Source: Strigamia acuminata
Taxonomy: Eukaryota > Arthropoda > Chilopoda > Geophilomorpha > Linotaeniidae
Length of the DNA: 64,000 nt
NCBI GenBank assembly: GCA_949358305.1
Contig: OX442315.1
Location: 33,940,427-34,004,426 of the forward strand
Direction of reading: 5' to 3'
Of the stretch, positions 36,701 to 44,820 are shown piece by piece; position 1 is the stretch's first letter, and each line of letters starts with the position of its first letter. A program made the position numbers and the translations under genes. The notes beneath the pieces are model-generated. The model was given only the letters and a program-made list of their open reading frames with translations, was not told where the DNA came from and searched no databases.

Positions 36701-38977
36701 CTGTTACTTCACTAGTGACCACTAGGGTCACTACAAAATGATTATATTATTATTATATCGCACATTATAATTATTTCTTCATCCTGTTTGTGCACAATAC
36801 TAAGATACCTTTTCTGTTTTATTTAAGCTCATTATACTACATTATACTACATTGTAGTATTTAAGAAGATTAGAAAGAGAAGGTTTCTGTCAGCATGTGG
36901 CAATAACCAATGAGGATATAGATATAAGATATTGTAAAAAATATCTATCAATTTCTTTGAAGTGTTAATAATTCTCATTAAAGACGTTTTGTTAGTATTT
37001 TTTTTTATTTTTTATAATTCTTAATAAAGCCGTTTTGTTTGTAAGTTGTTTTTTGTTTTTTTATTATTGAGTTCACCACAAAAGTTGGAGTTATCTCGAA
37101 ATTTAATCAGTACTTAGCAACGAGTATTTAGCACATGCATTTTGCACAATACGCAATTAAACCTTCTAATTGCAATGTAAAAACTAAACGTGCTACTTCA
37201 AACTCGGTCCACCTGGTGTTAGCAAATGTTATCTGGGAATCTCTCCATTATTCACATCACATGTTTGCTGTGTTTCCACACATTTCTAAGAATTTCATTT
37301 AAAAAAAACGAACACGACTACTGGATTTTATCGATTAAGAGCCGCCATTTTTGTCAGCAATTACAATTAATGTAACGAACGAAGTCTGAACGCCACGAAC
37401 GAAGCGTACGTTCATCGTTCCTGAGGTTAAGCTCTGAGTGTATCAATATCGAACTTCAGATAACCCGCCTACAGTTCTGCGCAGCAAAACCGGACCGGGT
37501 TAATGCTTCAGGGGGCCAGCACCACCGACAACAAGGGGCCGCTCGAATATCAAGAAATAGCAAGAAATAGCAAGAAATAGCAAGAAATAGCCAGAAATAG
37601 CAAAAAAATGCATTTGCAAGCGAAAGAATGCATTTTTTTTAGAAATAAATTTATTTGGAGCAGAAAAAATATATTTTCATGCAAAACGATGCATTTTCTA
37701 AAAAAAAGTGCATTTTCATGCAAAACGATGCATTTTGTGGAAAAAAAAAGTGCATTCTCATGCATCACGATGCATTTTTAATAAAAAAAAAATGCATTTT
37801 CATGTAAAACGATGCTTTTTTTGGAAAAAAAATGCATTTTCATGCAAAACGATGCATTTTGTGGGGAAAAAAAGTGCATTCTCATGCAACACGATGCATT
37901 TTTAATAAAAAAAAAAATGCATTTTTATGCAAAACGATGCTTTTTTTGGAAAAAAAAATGCATTTTCATGCAAAACGATGTATTTTTTGGAAAAAAAAAG
38001 TTCATTTTCGTGCAAAACAATGCATTTTTTTGTAAAAAAAAGTGCATTTTCATCCAACACGATGCATTTTTAATAAAAAAAAATGCATTTTTATGCAAAA
38101 CGATGCATTTTTAATAGAAAAAAATTCATTTTTTTTCAAAAAAAATTTTTTTTTTCTATAAGTATGCTTTTTGCATACCCTTAATCTTGCCTTACGCAGA
38201 GCCGAAGGAACAAAGCCTACACCCGCGTATCCCCAGAACAAACCCGCGCAATGCAAAATTGCAAGGAAATCGAAAGATACACGTTACGTAATCAACATTT
38301 CTTTTTCATTTGGGCTAGTTTTCCTTGCAAGGTCAAAACTTCTTTCATAATTTTCCCGATTGGATTAAAAAATACAAATTCAACAAATAAAAACATAATT
38401 ACCAACGGAAACCACGAAGTCGCAACTTCAAATTCAGCCCAACAGAATTTTCCATGATAAGGTTCTGGATATTTCGGCGAATAAGGTGGACCCTGCACCA
38501 CTTTCTTGCAAATCACATACGACCCGGGCCAAAAAACATTTCCATCCATGAGCCCGCTTTGAATTTTCGAAGTTGCATCCACCACTGCAAAAATAAAAAA
38601 TAAAAACAAAAAAAATAACAAAAACAATAAAAATAAACACTAAATTTCTTACTTTCAAGGGCCCAAAATTCCAGTCTGAAAAGTGCATACATTGTGTCAA
38701 AAATATCATCGATACATTGCGATGAATTGTGCGGTTTCACAGTTTGCGCCATGCCAGTGAATGCATTTGTGAGATTAATGCGGTAGATGGAGCTTTGACT
38801 TGAATTGCCCAGCAAGAACTCTCTGATCATATCCGGGCCGATAGACAAGAGTATTTGCGTTACAAAATTTTGCTTTGTAACATTGCGATGATTCTCGAAT
38901 TTGAAATAACTCTGCTCGTTCGATTGCACGAAGGCAAACGAGAATGCAAATAAAAATAGGAAAGCGGAAAACTTCAT
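21712..38977 (-). CDS. nrf-6-like: NRF-6-like acyltransferase (NRF domain plus Acyl_transf_3)
   Basis: The start is at 38977 with signal peptide MKFSAFLFLFAFSFAFVQS. Exons 38653-38977 and 38403-38584 carry the NRF domain (CIDDIFDTMYAL, FWALE, DATSKIQSGLMDGN, GKFCWAEFE). Exon 30987-31092 gives WALCVPHTCSSDEI, exon 30819-30915 the last luminal Cys, and exon about 30598-30718 the first membrane helix (TVFVTFTTIILC). A linker exon near 29890-29960 follows. Then come 27488-27655 (RNFYKLFS, GIRVLSMVWIILSQ), 26982-27075 and 26820-26912 (ETLFFLSGLLVSY), 25026-25194 (RYLRLTPLYVLF, WWWNVLYINNF), about 24896-24984 (LANNMQFYVLSP), about 24710-24814, about 22560-22697 (YIGILFG-like), about 22130-22306, about 21905-22035 (SRLTYCAYLVH) and 21712-21850. 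Phases agree except at the linker exon, where I could not settle the junction. Family members are multipass membrane acyltransferases linked to lipid or yolk transport in worms and flies. Confidence 0.8.
22994..23666. mobile_element. TA-flanked palindromic MITE with internal GC-rich hairpin
   Basis: Ends CCGTCTTCCCCCGAACATAA with further ACGTCATGACGTTAT are exactly inverted, with TA on both sides (22992-22993, 23667-23668). The interior has repeats of the palindrome AACGTCATGACGTT, tandem ACACGAATTGG words, and a large hairpin at 23281-23404. It is non-coding and lies in an intron of the NRF-6-like gene. Confidence 0.8.
23281..23404. repeat. GC-rich near-perfect hairpin, 52-base arms
   Basis: The arms 23281-23332 and 23353-23404 are complementary at 50 of 52 positions, separated by a 20-base AT-rich loop. 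Arm core: GGCGGCCGCCAGGTGGCCAT. The composition is sharply GC-rich against its AT-rich host element. Confidence 0.9.
23859..24645. mobile_element. hAT-type foldback MITE with perfect 8-bp target duplication
   Basis: The ends are TAGGCCTGTGCGA and its complement. Flanks GCAGCCAC (23851-23858) and GCAGCCAC (24646-24653) are an exact 8-bp duplication, as made by hAT elements. The interior is itself largely inverted: AATAATCGCA and ATATCGCG words near both ends, then an inner arm (GTTTTGTTTTAGCATG) inverted at about 24384-24400. The centre holds GTCGAATGTCGC and GTCGACTGTC words. It lies in an intron of the NRF-6-like gene. Confidence 0.88.
25496..25735. repeat. About 41-bp minisatellite (GGAAAATTGCATTAATTCATC-type)
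   Basis: Alternating 20- and 21-base half-units GGAAAATGCATTAATTCATC and a variant with one extra T form a higher-order unit of about 41 bp, repeated until about 25690. They are followed by three shorter TGCATCTTTTTGCATAAAAA words. Intronic. Confidence 0.9.
26466..26714. mobile_element. hAT-type MITE with perfect 8-bp duplication
   Basis: It begins CAGGGGTTCCCAAACTTTTT, a classic hAT terminus, and ends with the complement of CAGCGTATCCAAAACTGTG. CTCTATAC occurs on both sides (26458-26465 and 26715-26722). It contains a run of 12 G. Intronic. Confidence 0.88.
27105..27470. repeat. Inverted-repeat-rich decayed element
   Basis: The phrase AACTTTTCTGGAAAACTGA occurs at about 27160 and 27427, and its complement (CAGTTTTCCAGAAAA) lies between them at about 27191. 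CATGTAAACG-type words occur near both ends. It looks like a MITE relic. I found no clean target duplication. Confidence 0.45.
27993..28137. mobile_element. hAT-type MITE, 145 bp, perfect 8-bp duplication
   Basis: It starts CAGGGGTCGGCAACCTTTTG and ends GGTTGCCGACCGCTG, with arms inverted. ACCTATTT is duplicated exactly (27985-27992 and 28138-28145). The interior contains GAGCCA words typical of this widespread class of short hAT elements. Confidence 0.9.
28742..28830. mobile_element. Short hAT-type MITE (deleted copy of the 31478 family)
   Basis: It begins CAGGGCTGGACTGG and ends CCAGTCCAGCACTG. Flanks TATACATT and AATACATT match at 7 of 8. Its 89 bases match the complement of 31478-31632 apart from a missing internal stretch of about 66 bases. 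Confidence 0.75.
28872..28970. mobile_element. Partial second copy of the CAGGGCTGGACTGG hAT family
   Basis: The right end reads CCAGTCCAGCCCTG (complement of CAGGGCTGGACTGG). The interior has TTTGTAACCAG and GGCCCG words shared with the family. The left end is not clear. Confidence 0.5.
29090..29566. mobile_element. TIR element with perfect 8-bp duplication, TTCGCCATTGG-rich
   Basis: The ends contain CCGTTCCAACGGCGAATC (left) and its complement (right). AAACTAAG is exactly duplicated at 29082-29089 and 29567-29574. The 477-bp interior repeats ATTCGCCATTGG words in both orientations and includes the GC-rich hairpin GGGGGGGCGCAGCCCCCCC. The 8-bp duplication fits hAT, P or Merlin-type mobilisation. 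Confidence 0.82.
30216..30512. mobile_element. TA-flanked MITE between exons of the NRF-6-like gene
   Basis: TGTTTACATGCACCGAATAT at the left pairs with the complement of the right end (CGTTTACATGCACGGAATAT). TA occurs on both sides (30214-30215, 30513-30514). 297 bp, non-coding. Confidence 0.7.
31478..31632. mobile_element. hAT-type MITE, 155 bp
   Basis: It begins CAGTGCTGGACTGG and ends CCAGTCCAGCCCTG. CTTAGGAC (31470-31477) and CTTAAGAC (31633-31640) match at 7 of 8. It is the longer relative of the element at 28742-28830, in the opposite orientation. Confidence 0.82.
32205..33964. mobile_element. Long-TIR element (about 1.76 kb) in the large intron
   Basis: The left arm from 32205 (CACCCCCCATCTTGGCTTAA, C-rich for about 150 bases) is inverted at the right end (to 33964) with many substitutions. 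The arms are strikingly C-rich on one strand and G-rich on the other. A second element is nested at 32524-33069, and a further inverted pair (CCACCACAAC...GTTGTGGTGG) lies at 33345-33545. I see no transposase and no convincing target duplication. Confidence 0.65.
32524..33069. mobile_element. Nested MITE with about 45-bp inverted ends
   Basis: ACAATAAGGGGTTTCATTAA with TGAGTGATTAGTTGATTACT following at the left is almost perfectly inverted at the right end. The element lies inside the long-TIR element. The target duplication is not evident. Confidence 0.7.
34425..35205. repeat. 31-bp minisatellite, about 25 units
   Basis: Units with core AACAAAACGACTAAATTCAA followed by TATCTAAATTG, with a few variant classes (GTCTAGATT, GAATTCAATAAC). 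Variants recur in the same order, suggesting multi-unit duplications. It lies in the about 7.3-kb intron. Confidence 0.92.
35775..36735. mobile_element. Candidate solo LTR
   Basis: The segment begins TGTAATAAGC and ends GTCACTACA, giving TG...CA ends with TGTA/TACA complementarity. It is bounded by AAAT on both sides (35771-35774, 36736-36739). Sequence around it (AAATGATTATAT, ATATCGCACATTAT) occurs on both flanks as if one locus was split. The middle is GC-richer than its surroundings. No pol sequence is present, and the 4-bp match could be chance. Confidence 0.45.
37550..38125. repeat. CAAGAAATAG microsatellite and TGCATTTTCATGCAAAACGA minisatellite
   Basis: 37550-37600 has CAAGAAATAG tandem units. 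From about 37675 to 38125 there are imperfect units of about 36 bp around ATGCATTTTCATGCAAAACG separated by A runs. Several frames stay open through it by chance. Confidence 0.88.
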
Positions 38978-39803
38978 GTCTGATCAGCTTGTTCGAGTTG
39001 ATGTTGATTAGTCCGGTAAATACAAATGAATGAAAACAGAAGTCGGGTCTTTGTGATGTATTTTACGTCGCCCACGCAGGCAGGTGTACAGACAATTGTT
39101 TATTCTATCTAATTACGCTTCAAAGTCGTCGGAATTTCCGCGGAGGAAGTTTGAAATAATTTGAAAAATACGATTGTGCCATCTATGGAGTGAATTTGTA
39201 ACCAGCAGCATCATGTACGGTACTAAATTGTAAGTTAAGTTCCTAGCCCTTGTATTTTTGGTTATGTTGTCGACCCCTCAAAACAAAAGCATTTTTACCG
39301 TAAAAAAATAAATTTTAGGCTCAACAAATGCATTTTAGGCTCAACAAATGCATTTTAGGCTCAACAAATGCATTTTAGGCTCAACCAATGCATTTTAGGC
39401 CCAAAAAACGCAAAATCAGAGCAAAAAAATGCATTTGCAGTCTCAAAAAAATGCATTTTCAGGCATAAAAAATGCATTTTCAGGCATAAAAAATGCATTT
39501 TCAGACTAAAAAAAATATATTTTGAGCACAAAAATAGGCATTTTCAGACCAAAAATAGGCATTTTCAGACCAAAAATAGGCTTTTTCAGACCAAAAATAG
39601 GCATTTTCAGACCAAAAATAGGCATTTTCAGACCAAAAATAGGCATTTTCAGACCAAAAGTAGGCAGTTTCAGACCAAAAATAGGCATTTTCAGACCAAA
39701 AAAAAATGCATTTTAAAATAAATAATAATTCATGTTTAAAAATAATGCATCTAAGGGCCAGAAATGTCTGTTTTGAAAAAAAATAAAAACATGCACATTT
39801 TTG

Positions 39804-39837
<34 letters not shown>

Positions 39838-40198
39838 ATGAGTATAAAACATTCACCTGAATTGGGCAATTCTGAAATCAGTTGATCTAAATAGGTAAAT
39901 CGTTTCAAAGTCAAACACGTTTTGTTGTATAAATACAAGTATTGTGCACACTATCAAATTTGGTTCACTTCGCAGATAAAATAAACTGACCTCCTTCCAG
40001 GGCAGCACCCCTGACTTTGTGGCGCCCTTATGTTTAATTCAATATCAACTCACGCTAGAAATACCGTCACTCAATATACCACAAATACCCCTATTTTCGC
40101 GGCACCCTTTCATAGTTTAATGTATAACGAAAAACGACAGATCAAACATGTCATCTCGCAATAAAAATTTATTTACAAATAGTGCAAACACTTGCACG
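38978..40198. other. Intergenic repeats between the NRF-6-like gene and TTC19
   Basis: It contains a 20-bp array (AATGCATTTTAGGCTCAACA, 39310-39400), TGCATTTTCAGGCATAAAAA units, a 21-bp array (GGCATTTTCAGACCAAAAAT, about 39530-39700) and an A run at about 39806-39836. Frames through these arrays (for example 39368-39721) are satellite artefacts. AATAAA for TTC19 lies near 40170 on the minus strand. Confidence 0.8.
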
Positions 40199-41412
40199 TT
40201 AAGCCAAAAGTTTTTCATTGGTCTTCTTCAACTCCCTCAAACAATCATCCGCTTCAACCTCGGCCTCCTTATTGCCAATTTTGATGGCAAGTCGCCGCCC
40301 CTGCTCGCACATGGACCTCGCGTCGTCGTATTTGCCCGTTTGCAAATAAACCGCTCCCAAATTGCAATAAAACGACGGCAAATCGGGCGAATTGATTTCA
40401 GTGCCGACAGATATGGCCTCCTTTAAATAGGTCACGGCCATCTCGGGGTCCTTCAACAAGGAATACAAACTACCCAGGTCGTTGAGGAGCACAACCGTTT
40501 GCGGGTGGTTCTTGCCGTTCACTTCCGTCGAGACGGTCAACGCCTGTTCGAAATAGTACCGCGCTTTGGCCAACCTGCTGTTCTTCATCAAATGCCGGGC
40601 GTAGTAGTCCACGCTCATCGCCCACAACAACTTGGTGTCGTCGTCGGAATTCATTTTCATGTCGTCCAGTTTCTTCTGCTGAGTCCTGATGCAGAACATG
40701 AAGCCTTCCTCGGCTTTCTTGTCCATGTCGAGTATCGAGTAAATGTGGGCGAGTTTGAGGGATATTTCCACGATCGCGTTGTCCGTCACCGGCTTGCCGG
40801 AGATGAGTAATCGTTTCATCGTTTCGATGAATAATTTCTCGGCTTTTCTGTAGTCGCCTTTCTGGTAAGCGACGTTGGCCAACATGTCGTAGATGTACGT
40901 TATGCCTTGTTGTTCCGTCTTGTCTTGCGCCATTTTCAGAGCGACGTGCAGAATTTGTTCCGCGTTGTCCAAATTTCCTTTCTGCAATAAATGGCTTTTA
41001 ATTTTTGAATGTCGTTTCGCCTTTTAGAAATACCTGCATGGCAAGAACGGCTAGTTTTATTGTGTGTATAAGTTCGTCTTCTTTTTCCTTGGGACCGAAC
41101 CCGAAGAATGATAAAATCCCGACCATTGTAAAGGCACTGGAATTTTTAAGAATTTTAATTTTTAATGTTTCAAAATGATTTCTTTATTATTAAAAAATAC
41201 CTTCCATCCGTCGGAGGGGATGATGCGTTTTGTTTTTGTGAATTACTGGCATAAAAATTAGCTAAATAGCGGCCGTATTTGTCGACGTTTTGTTTCGGTT
41301 CGTGTTTGCATCGTAGTAACGTTATTTTATTTAATTTGGATGTTGTATGCTTGAATTTTGGACATAAATACCGAATAGATGTTCGCAATTTGCGAACACA
41401 GGAAGCGGCCAT
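40199..41412 (-). CDS. TTC19: TTC19-like mitochondrial TPR protein
   Basis: Three exons (41201-41412, 41034-41136, 40199-40981; 1098 nt, 365 aa, phases agree). I start at the ATG at 41412 (AAAATGGCC context); further upstream the frame offers only TTG. The N-terminus MAASCVRKLRTSIRY is basic and fits a mitochondrial presequence. FFGFGPKEKEDELI and then TPR units (ITYIYDMLANVAYQKGDY, NAIVEISLKLAHIYSI, HPQTVVLLNDLGSLY, LPSFYCNLGAVYLQTGKY) match human TTC19 in order and length. TTC19 binds complex III and helps clear Rieske protein fragments at the inner membrane. HDHD3 ends only 93 bases upstream on the same strand. Confidence 0.92.
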
Positions 41413-41491
41413 TTTGAGTGCAAACCCGAAAAGGTGATGGAATGCTACACCAGACGAAATGTTTTTGTATAAATTCGGTTTACTCAATCAA

Positions 41492-41497
41492 TTTATT
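41492..41497 (-). terminator. Poly(A) signal of HDHD3
   Basis: AATAAA on the minus strand, 8 bases after the HDHD3 stop and 80 bases before the TTC19 start. The two genes are therefore tightly packed. Confidence 0.55.
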
Positions 41498-41505
41498 CTC
41501 AATTT

Positions 41506-42228
41506 TTACATCTTTTCCACAACAACTGAATACAACTGCTCAATATTACTAATAACAAACATCGGTTCCACTACTTTCGGTTGTTCCGTCGTATTCACTA
41601 TCAAAAGCGAATCCCATCCAGCTTTTCTAGCAGCCAAATAATCCAACTGCACACTATTCCCAACATGCAGTGCCTCACTCGCAGTTATATCCTTAAACTG
41701 ATTCAATGCTAAATCAAATATCTCTTTATCAGGTTTAGCGCATTTTGCTAAATAAGAACAAATGACAAAATCAAAAAACTGACGAATTTCAACTTGTTTT
41801 AAAATCCCATCCAGTCTGTCATCAAAGTTTGAGATAATTCCCAACTTGACGTTCAGTCGTTTCAGTCTCTTGAGCAAGTCGTTGCCTCCATTAACTACTT
41901 CCCAACAACTTTTAGATTTAAATAAATTAATTAGATAATCGCCGAGTCTGTACAGTTGAATTTCTTTGGCTTTACAATCCGCTTCTCTGAAGGTTCCCTT
42001 TACAAATTCCATCCACCATTTGGAAGAATTCAAATTGGTATTGGCACCAAAATTTGGATGCTGTTGGTTTAATTTTTGCCACTGAGATGCAAAAGCTGCG
42101 GCTAATTTGTCCTCCTTGAAGGGGATTTTGTACAGTTTGGCCGCATTTGCATATTGTTCAATTGGAGGAATGGTGAACTTGAGTAAAGTGTTGGTTACAT
42201 CAAATGTAACTAATTTATAAGGCATCAT
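41506..42228 (-). CDS. HDHD3: HDHD3-like HAD-family hydrolase
   Basis: An intronless 240-residue protein of the HAD superfamily. Motif I FDVTNTLL (residues 8-15), cap region with NSSKWWMEFV, motif II LGIISNFDDRLDGIL, motif III Lys in AKPDKEIF and motif IV HVGNSVQLDY align in order with human HDHD3 and fly Reg-2. The family generally lacks the second Asp of DxDxT. Here motif IV has Asn (HVGN) where relatives have Asp (HVGD), and motif I has DVTNT. Phosphatase activity is therefore uncertain. There are two possible starts, MM; the first is used. Confidence 0.92.
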   Translation of the reverse strand: MMPYKLVTFDVTNTLLKFTIPPIEQYANAAKLYKIPFKEDKLAAAFASQWQKLNQQHPNFGANTNLNSSKWWMEFVKGTFREADCKAKEIQLYRLGDYLINLFKSKSCWEVVNGGNDLLKRLKRLNVKLGIISNFDDRLDGILKQVEIRQFFDFVICSYLAKCAKPDKEIFDLALNQFKDITASEALHVGNSVQLDYLAARKAGWDSLLIVNTTEQPKVVEPMFVISNIEQLYSVVVEKM

Positions 42229-42689
42229 TCTTCTTTGCTTATTCTTATGGCATTAAGACTCCAGATTAAACGAAGATAGCTATTAAACGATTAAAACACA
42301 GCTGTTTTGTAAGACAAAATTATAAATTAACAATGCACAAATGTTTACAGGGTTACCTTTTATTTTGCTATTTCTTTGTGCTTTGTTGTTCGAGATACAA
42401 ATCGAAGTTACTTGAAATTTATTGCAAGTCCTTTAGTATAAACCTACAAATAAATAATCATGAGATCACTGTTTTGCAATCTGAAAATGAGATTACGGAT
42501 ACAGTACAAGGCTGCTTGGATATCATCACCTTCAAATTTTAAAGCGTTGTTTTAATTCCAATTTGTCACGGCAGATGGCGAGATTATTAGGAGAAGAAAA
42601 ATTGTGAATTTTAGACTATTTTGCACTTTGAACAATTTTTTTTACTTTCTATTTTAAATTGTCAAAAAAATTCTCATTTTTTATTTTAG

Positions 42690-42880
42690 ATTTTGGACAT
42701 ATTTTTTATTTTGCTTTATGAACATTTTTTTTTTCATTTTGCATTTTTTACAATTTTTTCATTTTGCATTTTTTACAATTTTTTTTCATTTTGTATTTTT
42801 TACAATTTTTTTTCATTTTGCATTTTATACAATTTTTTTTCATTTTGCATTTTTTATAATTTTTTTTTGAATTTTGCAAA
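42690..42880. repeat. About 27-bp T-rich minisatellite
   Basis: Five or so units around CATTTTGCATTTTTTACAAT with T runs; a 76-residue open frame across it is an artefact. The stretch 42229-43063 otherwise holds AT-rich DNA and an A run (about 43023-43043) just past the carrier gene. Confidence 0.75.
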
Positions 42881-43063
42881 ACAAAATATTAAGTCAGACT
42901 ATTCGTGTTCACAATTTTGTTAAAATAAAATAATTTTAAAAAAAAATAAATAAATAAAAAAATAAAAAACAGATGGATTCTAATAATAAATAATCTACTG
43001 TGGATTTTCTATCCACAAAATTAAAAAAAAAAAAAAAAAAAAAGTATTTATTATCCAATGTAA

Positions 43064-44593
43064 CTATCCTTCTAATATCTGCTTTAGTTTTTCAAACGAT
43101 CCTAAGAACAGCGCTCCGCCCATTGCAATCCAAACCACACGCGAAGTAGCTCCAACAAACAGTCTAAAATTACAGAACACAATTTATTTCAACCTTAAAA
43201 CCCACTTTTTAATTAAATCAAAATCAACCTCACCCTTGTAAACCTTTTTTCCGATAAATTTTATTCAGAATTTCCCAAACAAAACCTTTCGATGTTCTCG
43301 TACCAGCCTAAAAAATAAATAAAAAATCAAACTATCGCGTCTAAAACACCATAACACGCTTAAATTAATACCTTTGACAACATTATTCGTGTTTTAACTA
43401 CATCCAGCGGCGTAGTTACAAACCCCGCTACGCCACCTGCAATTCAGACACGGCTGTTAAATTAAATTAAATTAATCTCGAGCCCAATACCAGCAATGCT
43501 GCCGCACCAAGCTGACTGCCACGCGTCAATTTTTCTCCCTTGATGTTGCGACCACAATTTCTTAAATGAAAAAAATCAATTTTACTCCTAGATACCACTG
43601 AGACAATAAACACTCACTTTCAAACATTCCCATATGGGAAACTGGCACCAAGCAAATGGAATCTAAAACAAACCAATTTAAGTAAAACTATAATTATTTT
43701 CACCAGTTTCCAAACAGCTTTTGTCCTTTTCATGTCCAAATAAAATCCTATTTTAATCCTAACAGCCGAAATGATGAGTAAAGTTGAATTTTTAACGCAA
43801 TTTAGGATTTGGTCGAGGTTGTGGACATTTTTTGGACATTTTGCTGTGTGGGTTGTTGTTGTTGTATTCTTGCATCGCGAATAATCGTACTCCGATATCC
43901 TCGATAAAATCCGAAAACTCCCTGAAAATCATAGAAATTAGAAATATTTCACCGTAGAAATTGTTATTTAGCATTTAATGTAAATTTACTTCCGTTTTCA
44001 TCACATTTTCGAATATGACCAAACTGGGCAACGACGTTGCTTGTGCGCGTTGTTTCACCACTTCGACAGGAACACGAACGAAACTAGCCATCTTAATTTT
44101 TGATAAATTAAAAAAATTAATATTGTATTTTTATTGTAGTTTCCTATTTAGTATTTACCAGTTCAGCCCACGACGACGCAGCCATATGGTTTGTAAAATC
44201 CGCAGCCAAGCCCGTGCGAGTCTGATTTTGTTTTATGAATTCATACGTGAAGAAAAATACGGCAGCTAAAAAGAAAACAACCGTATATATCTTATACACA
44301 GAAAATTTAAGATTTTAGTTCATTCATCCATTTACAACTGGGTGTTGAGCCCAATACAACTGCCGGCAAACCGGAATAAACATTTCGAAATCCACCAGAC
44401 TTAATAAATCCCTTTTCAGTTTGAAACCGCGTACTTAAGGTGTCCAGTGGAAAAAGAATGAAGTCGGTGATCCCGCCAGCTAAACCACCCGCCTAAACAC
44501 ATAAATAAATGAAAATGTCTTAAAAAATTATCTAAATTAAATTATTACAATAAAATTAGTCGAGCCAGCCGGATTAGATAAAAAAATTTCCAT
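43064..44593 (-). CDS. SLC25A26-like: SLC25A26-like mitochondrial SAM carrier, copy 2 (divergent)
   Basis: Ten exons: 44549-44593, 44339-44492, 44159-44265, 43990-44091, 43874-43921, 43618-43662, 43491-43560, 43381-43436, 43234-43307, 43064-43163 (801 nt, 266 aa). It has three Solcar repeats. Signature motifs are PLDTLSTR (first, Ser where carriers have Lys/Arg), VPVEVVKQR and PLDVVKTR. RVPVEVVKQRAQ and IPFAWCQFPIWE match human SAM carrier positions. The exon ending RSTIIRD is followed by GCAAGA, a GC-AG intron at the same site as a GT intron in copy 1. One junction (TRIM then AGTRTSKG) needs donor GTTGTC at 43380; the stronger AAAG/GTATTA donor would shift the frame. It probably imports S-adenosylmethionine, but the changed motif makes function uncertain. 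Confidence 0.82.
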
Positions 44594-44820
44594 TTACACT
44601 CGTAAAAAATTTGTATATTGTTATCATCGAATTGTTAGTTGCTTAGCAAGCACATTATTACTAATCAAATAATAAACATCACCAAATGATCCAACATTTA
44701 GAAATTAATTTTATTGCCAGTCAAAATACATCGATTTGACCATTTCTAGCATCTTTATTTAATTTATCACCTTACGCCTAAGTACAAGAAGCAAAAAATT
44801 AATATCCGTAAATATTTATT

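Noticed and set aside
37550-38256. Overlapping frames rich in MHFHAKRC and CIFMQND repeats
   Set aside because: Satellite artefacts, open in several frames at once, interrupted by A runs.
38292-38977. A separate small secreted protein gene
   Set aside because: The two exons carry the NRF domain start and splice in phase (phase 0 at 38403) to the exon at 31092, so I merged them with the acyltransferase.
39368-39938. Frames made of KNRHFQT or YFWSENA repeats
   Set aside because: Produced by the 21-bp satellite; both strands are open, with no conserved ends.
41413-41487. Longer N-terminus for TTC19
   Set aside because: Starts at TTG. The ATG at 41412 has a good context and a mitochondrial-type presequence.
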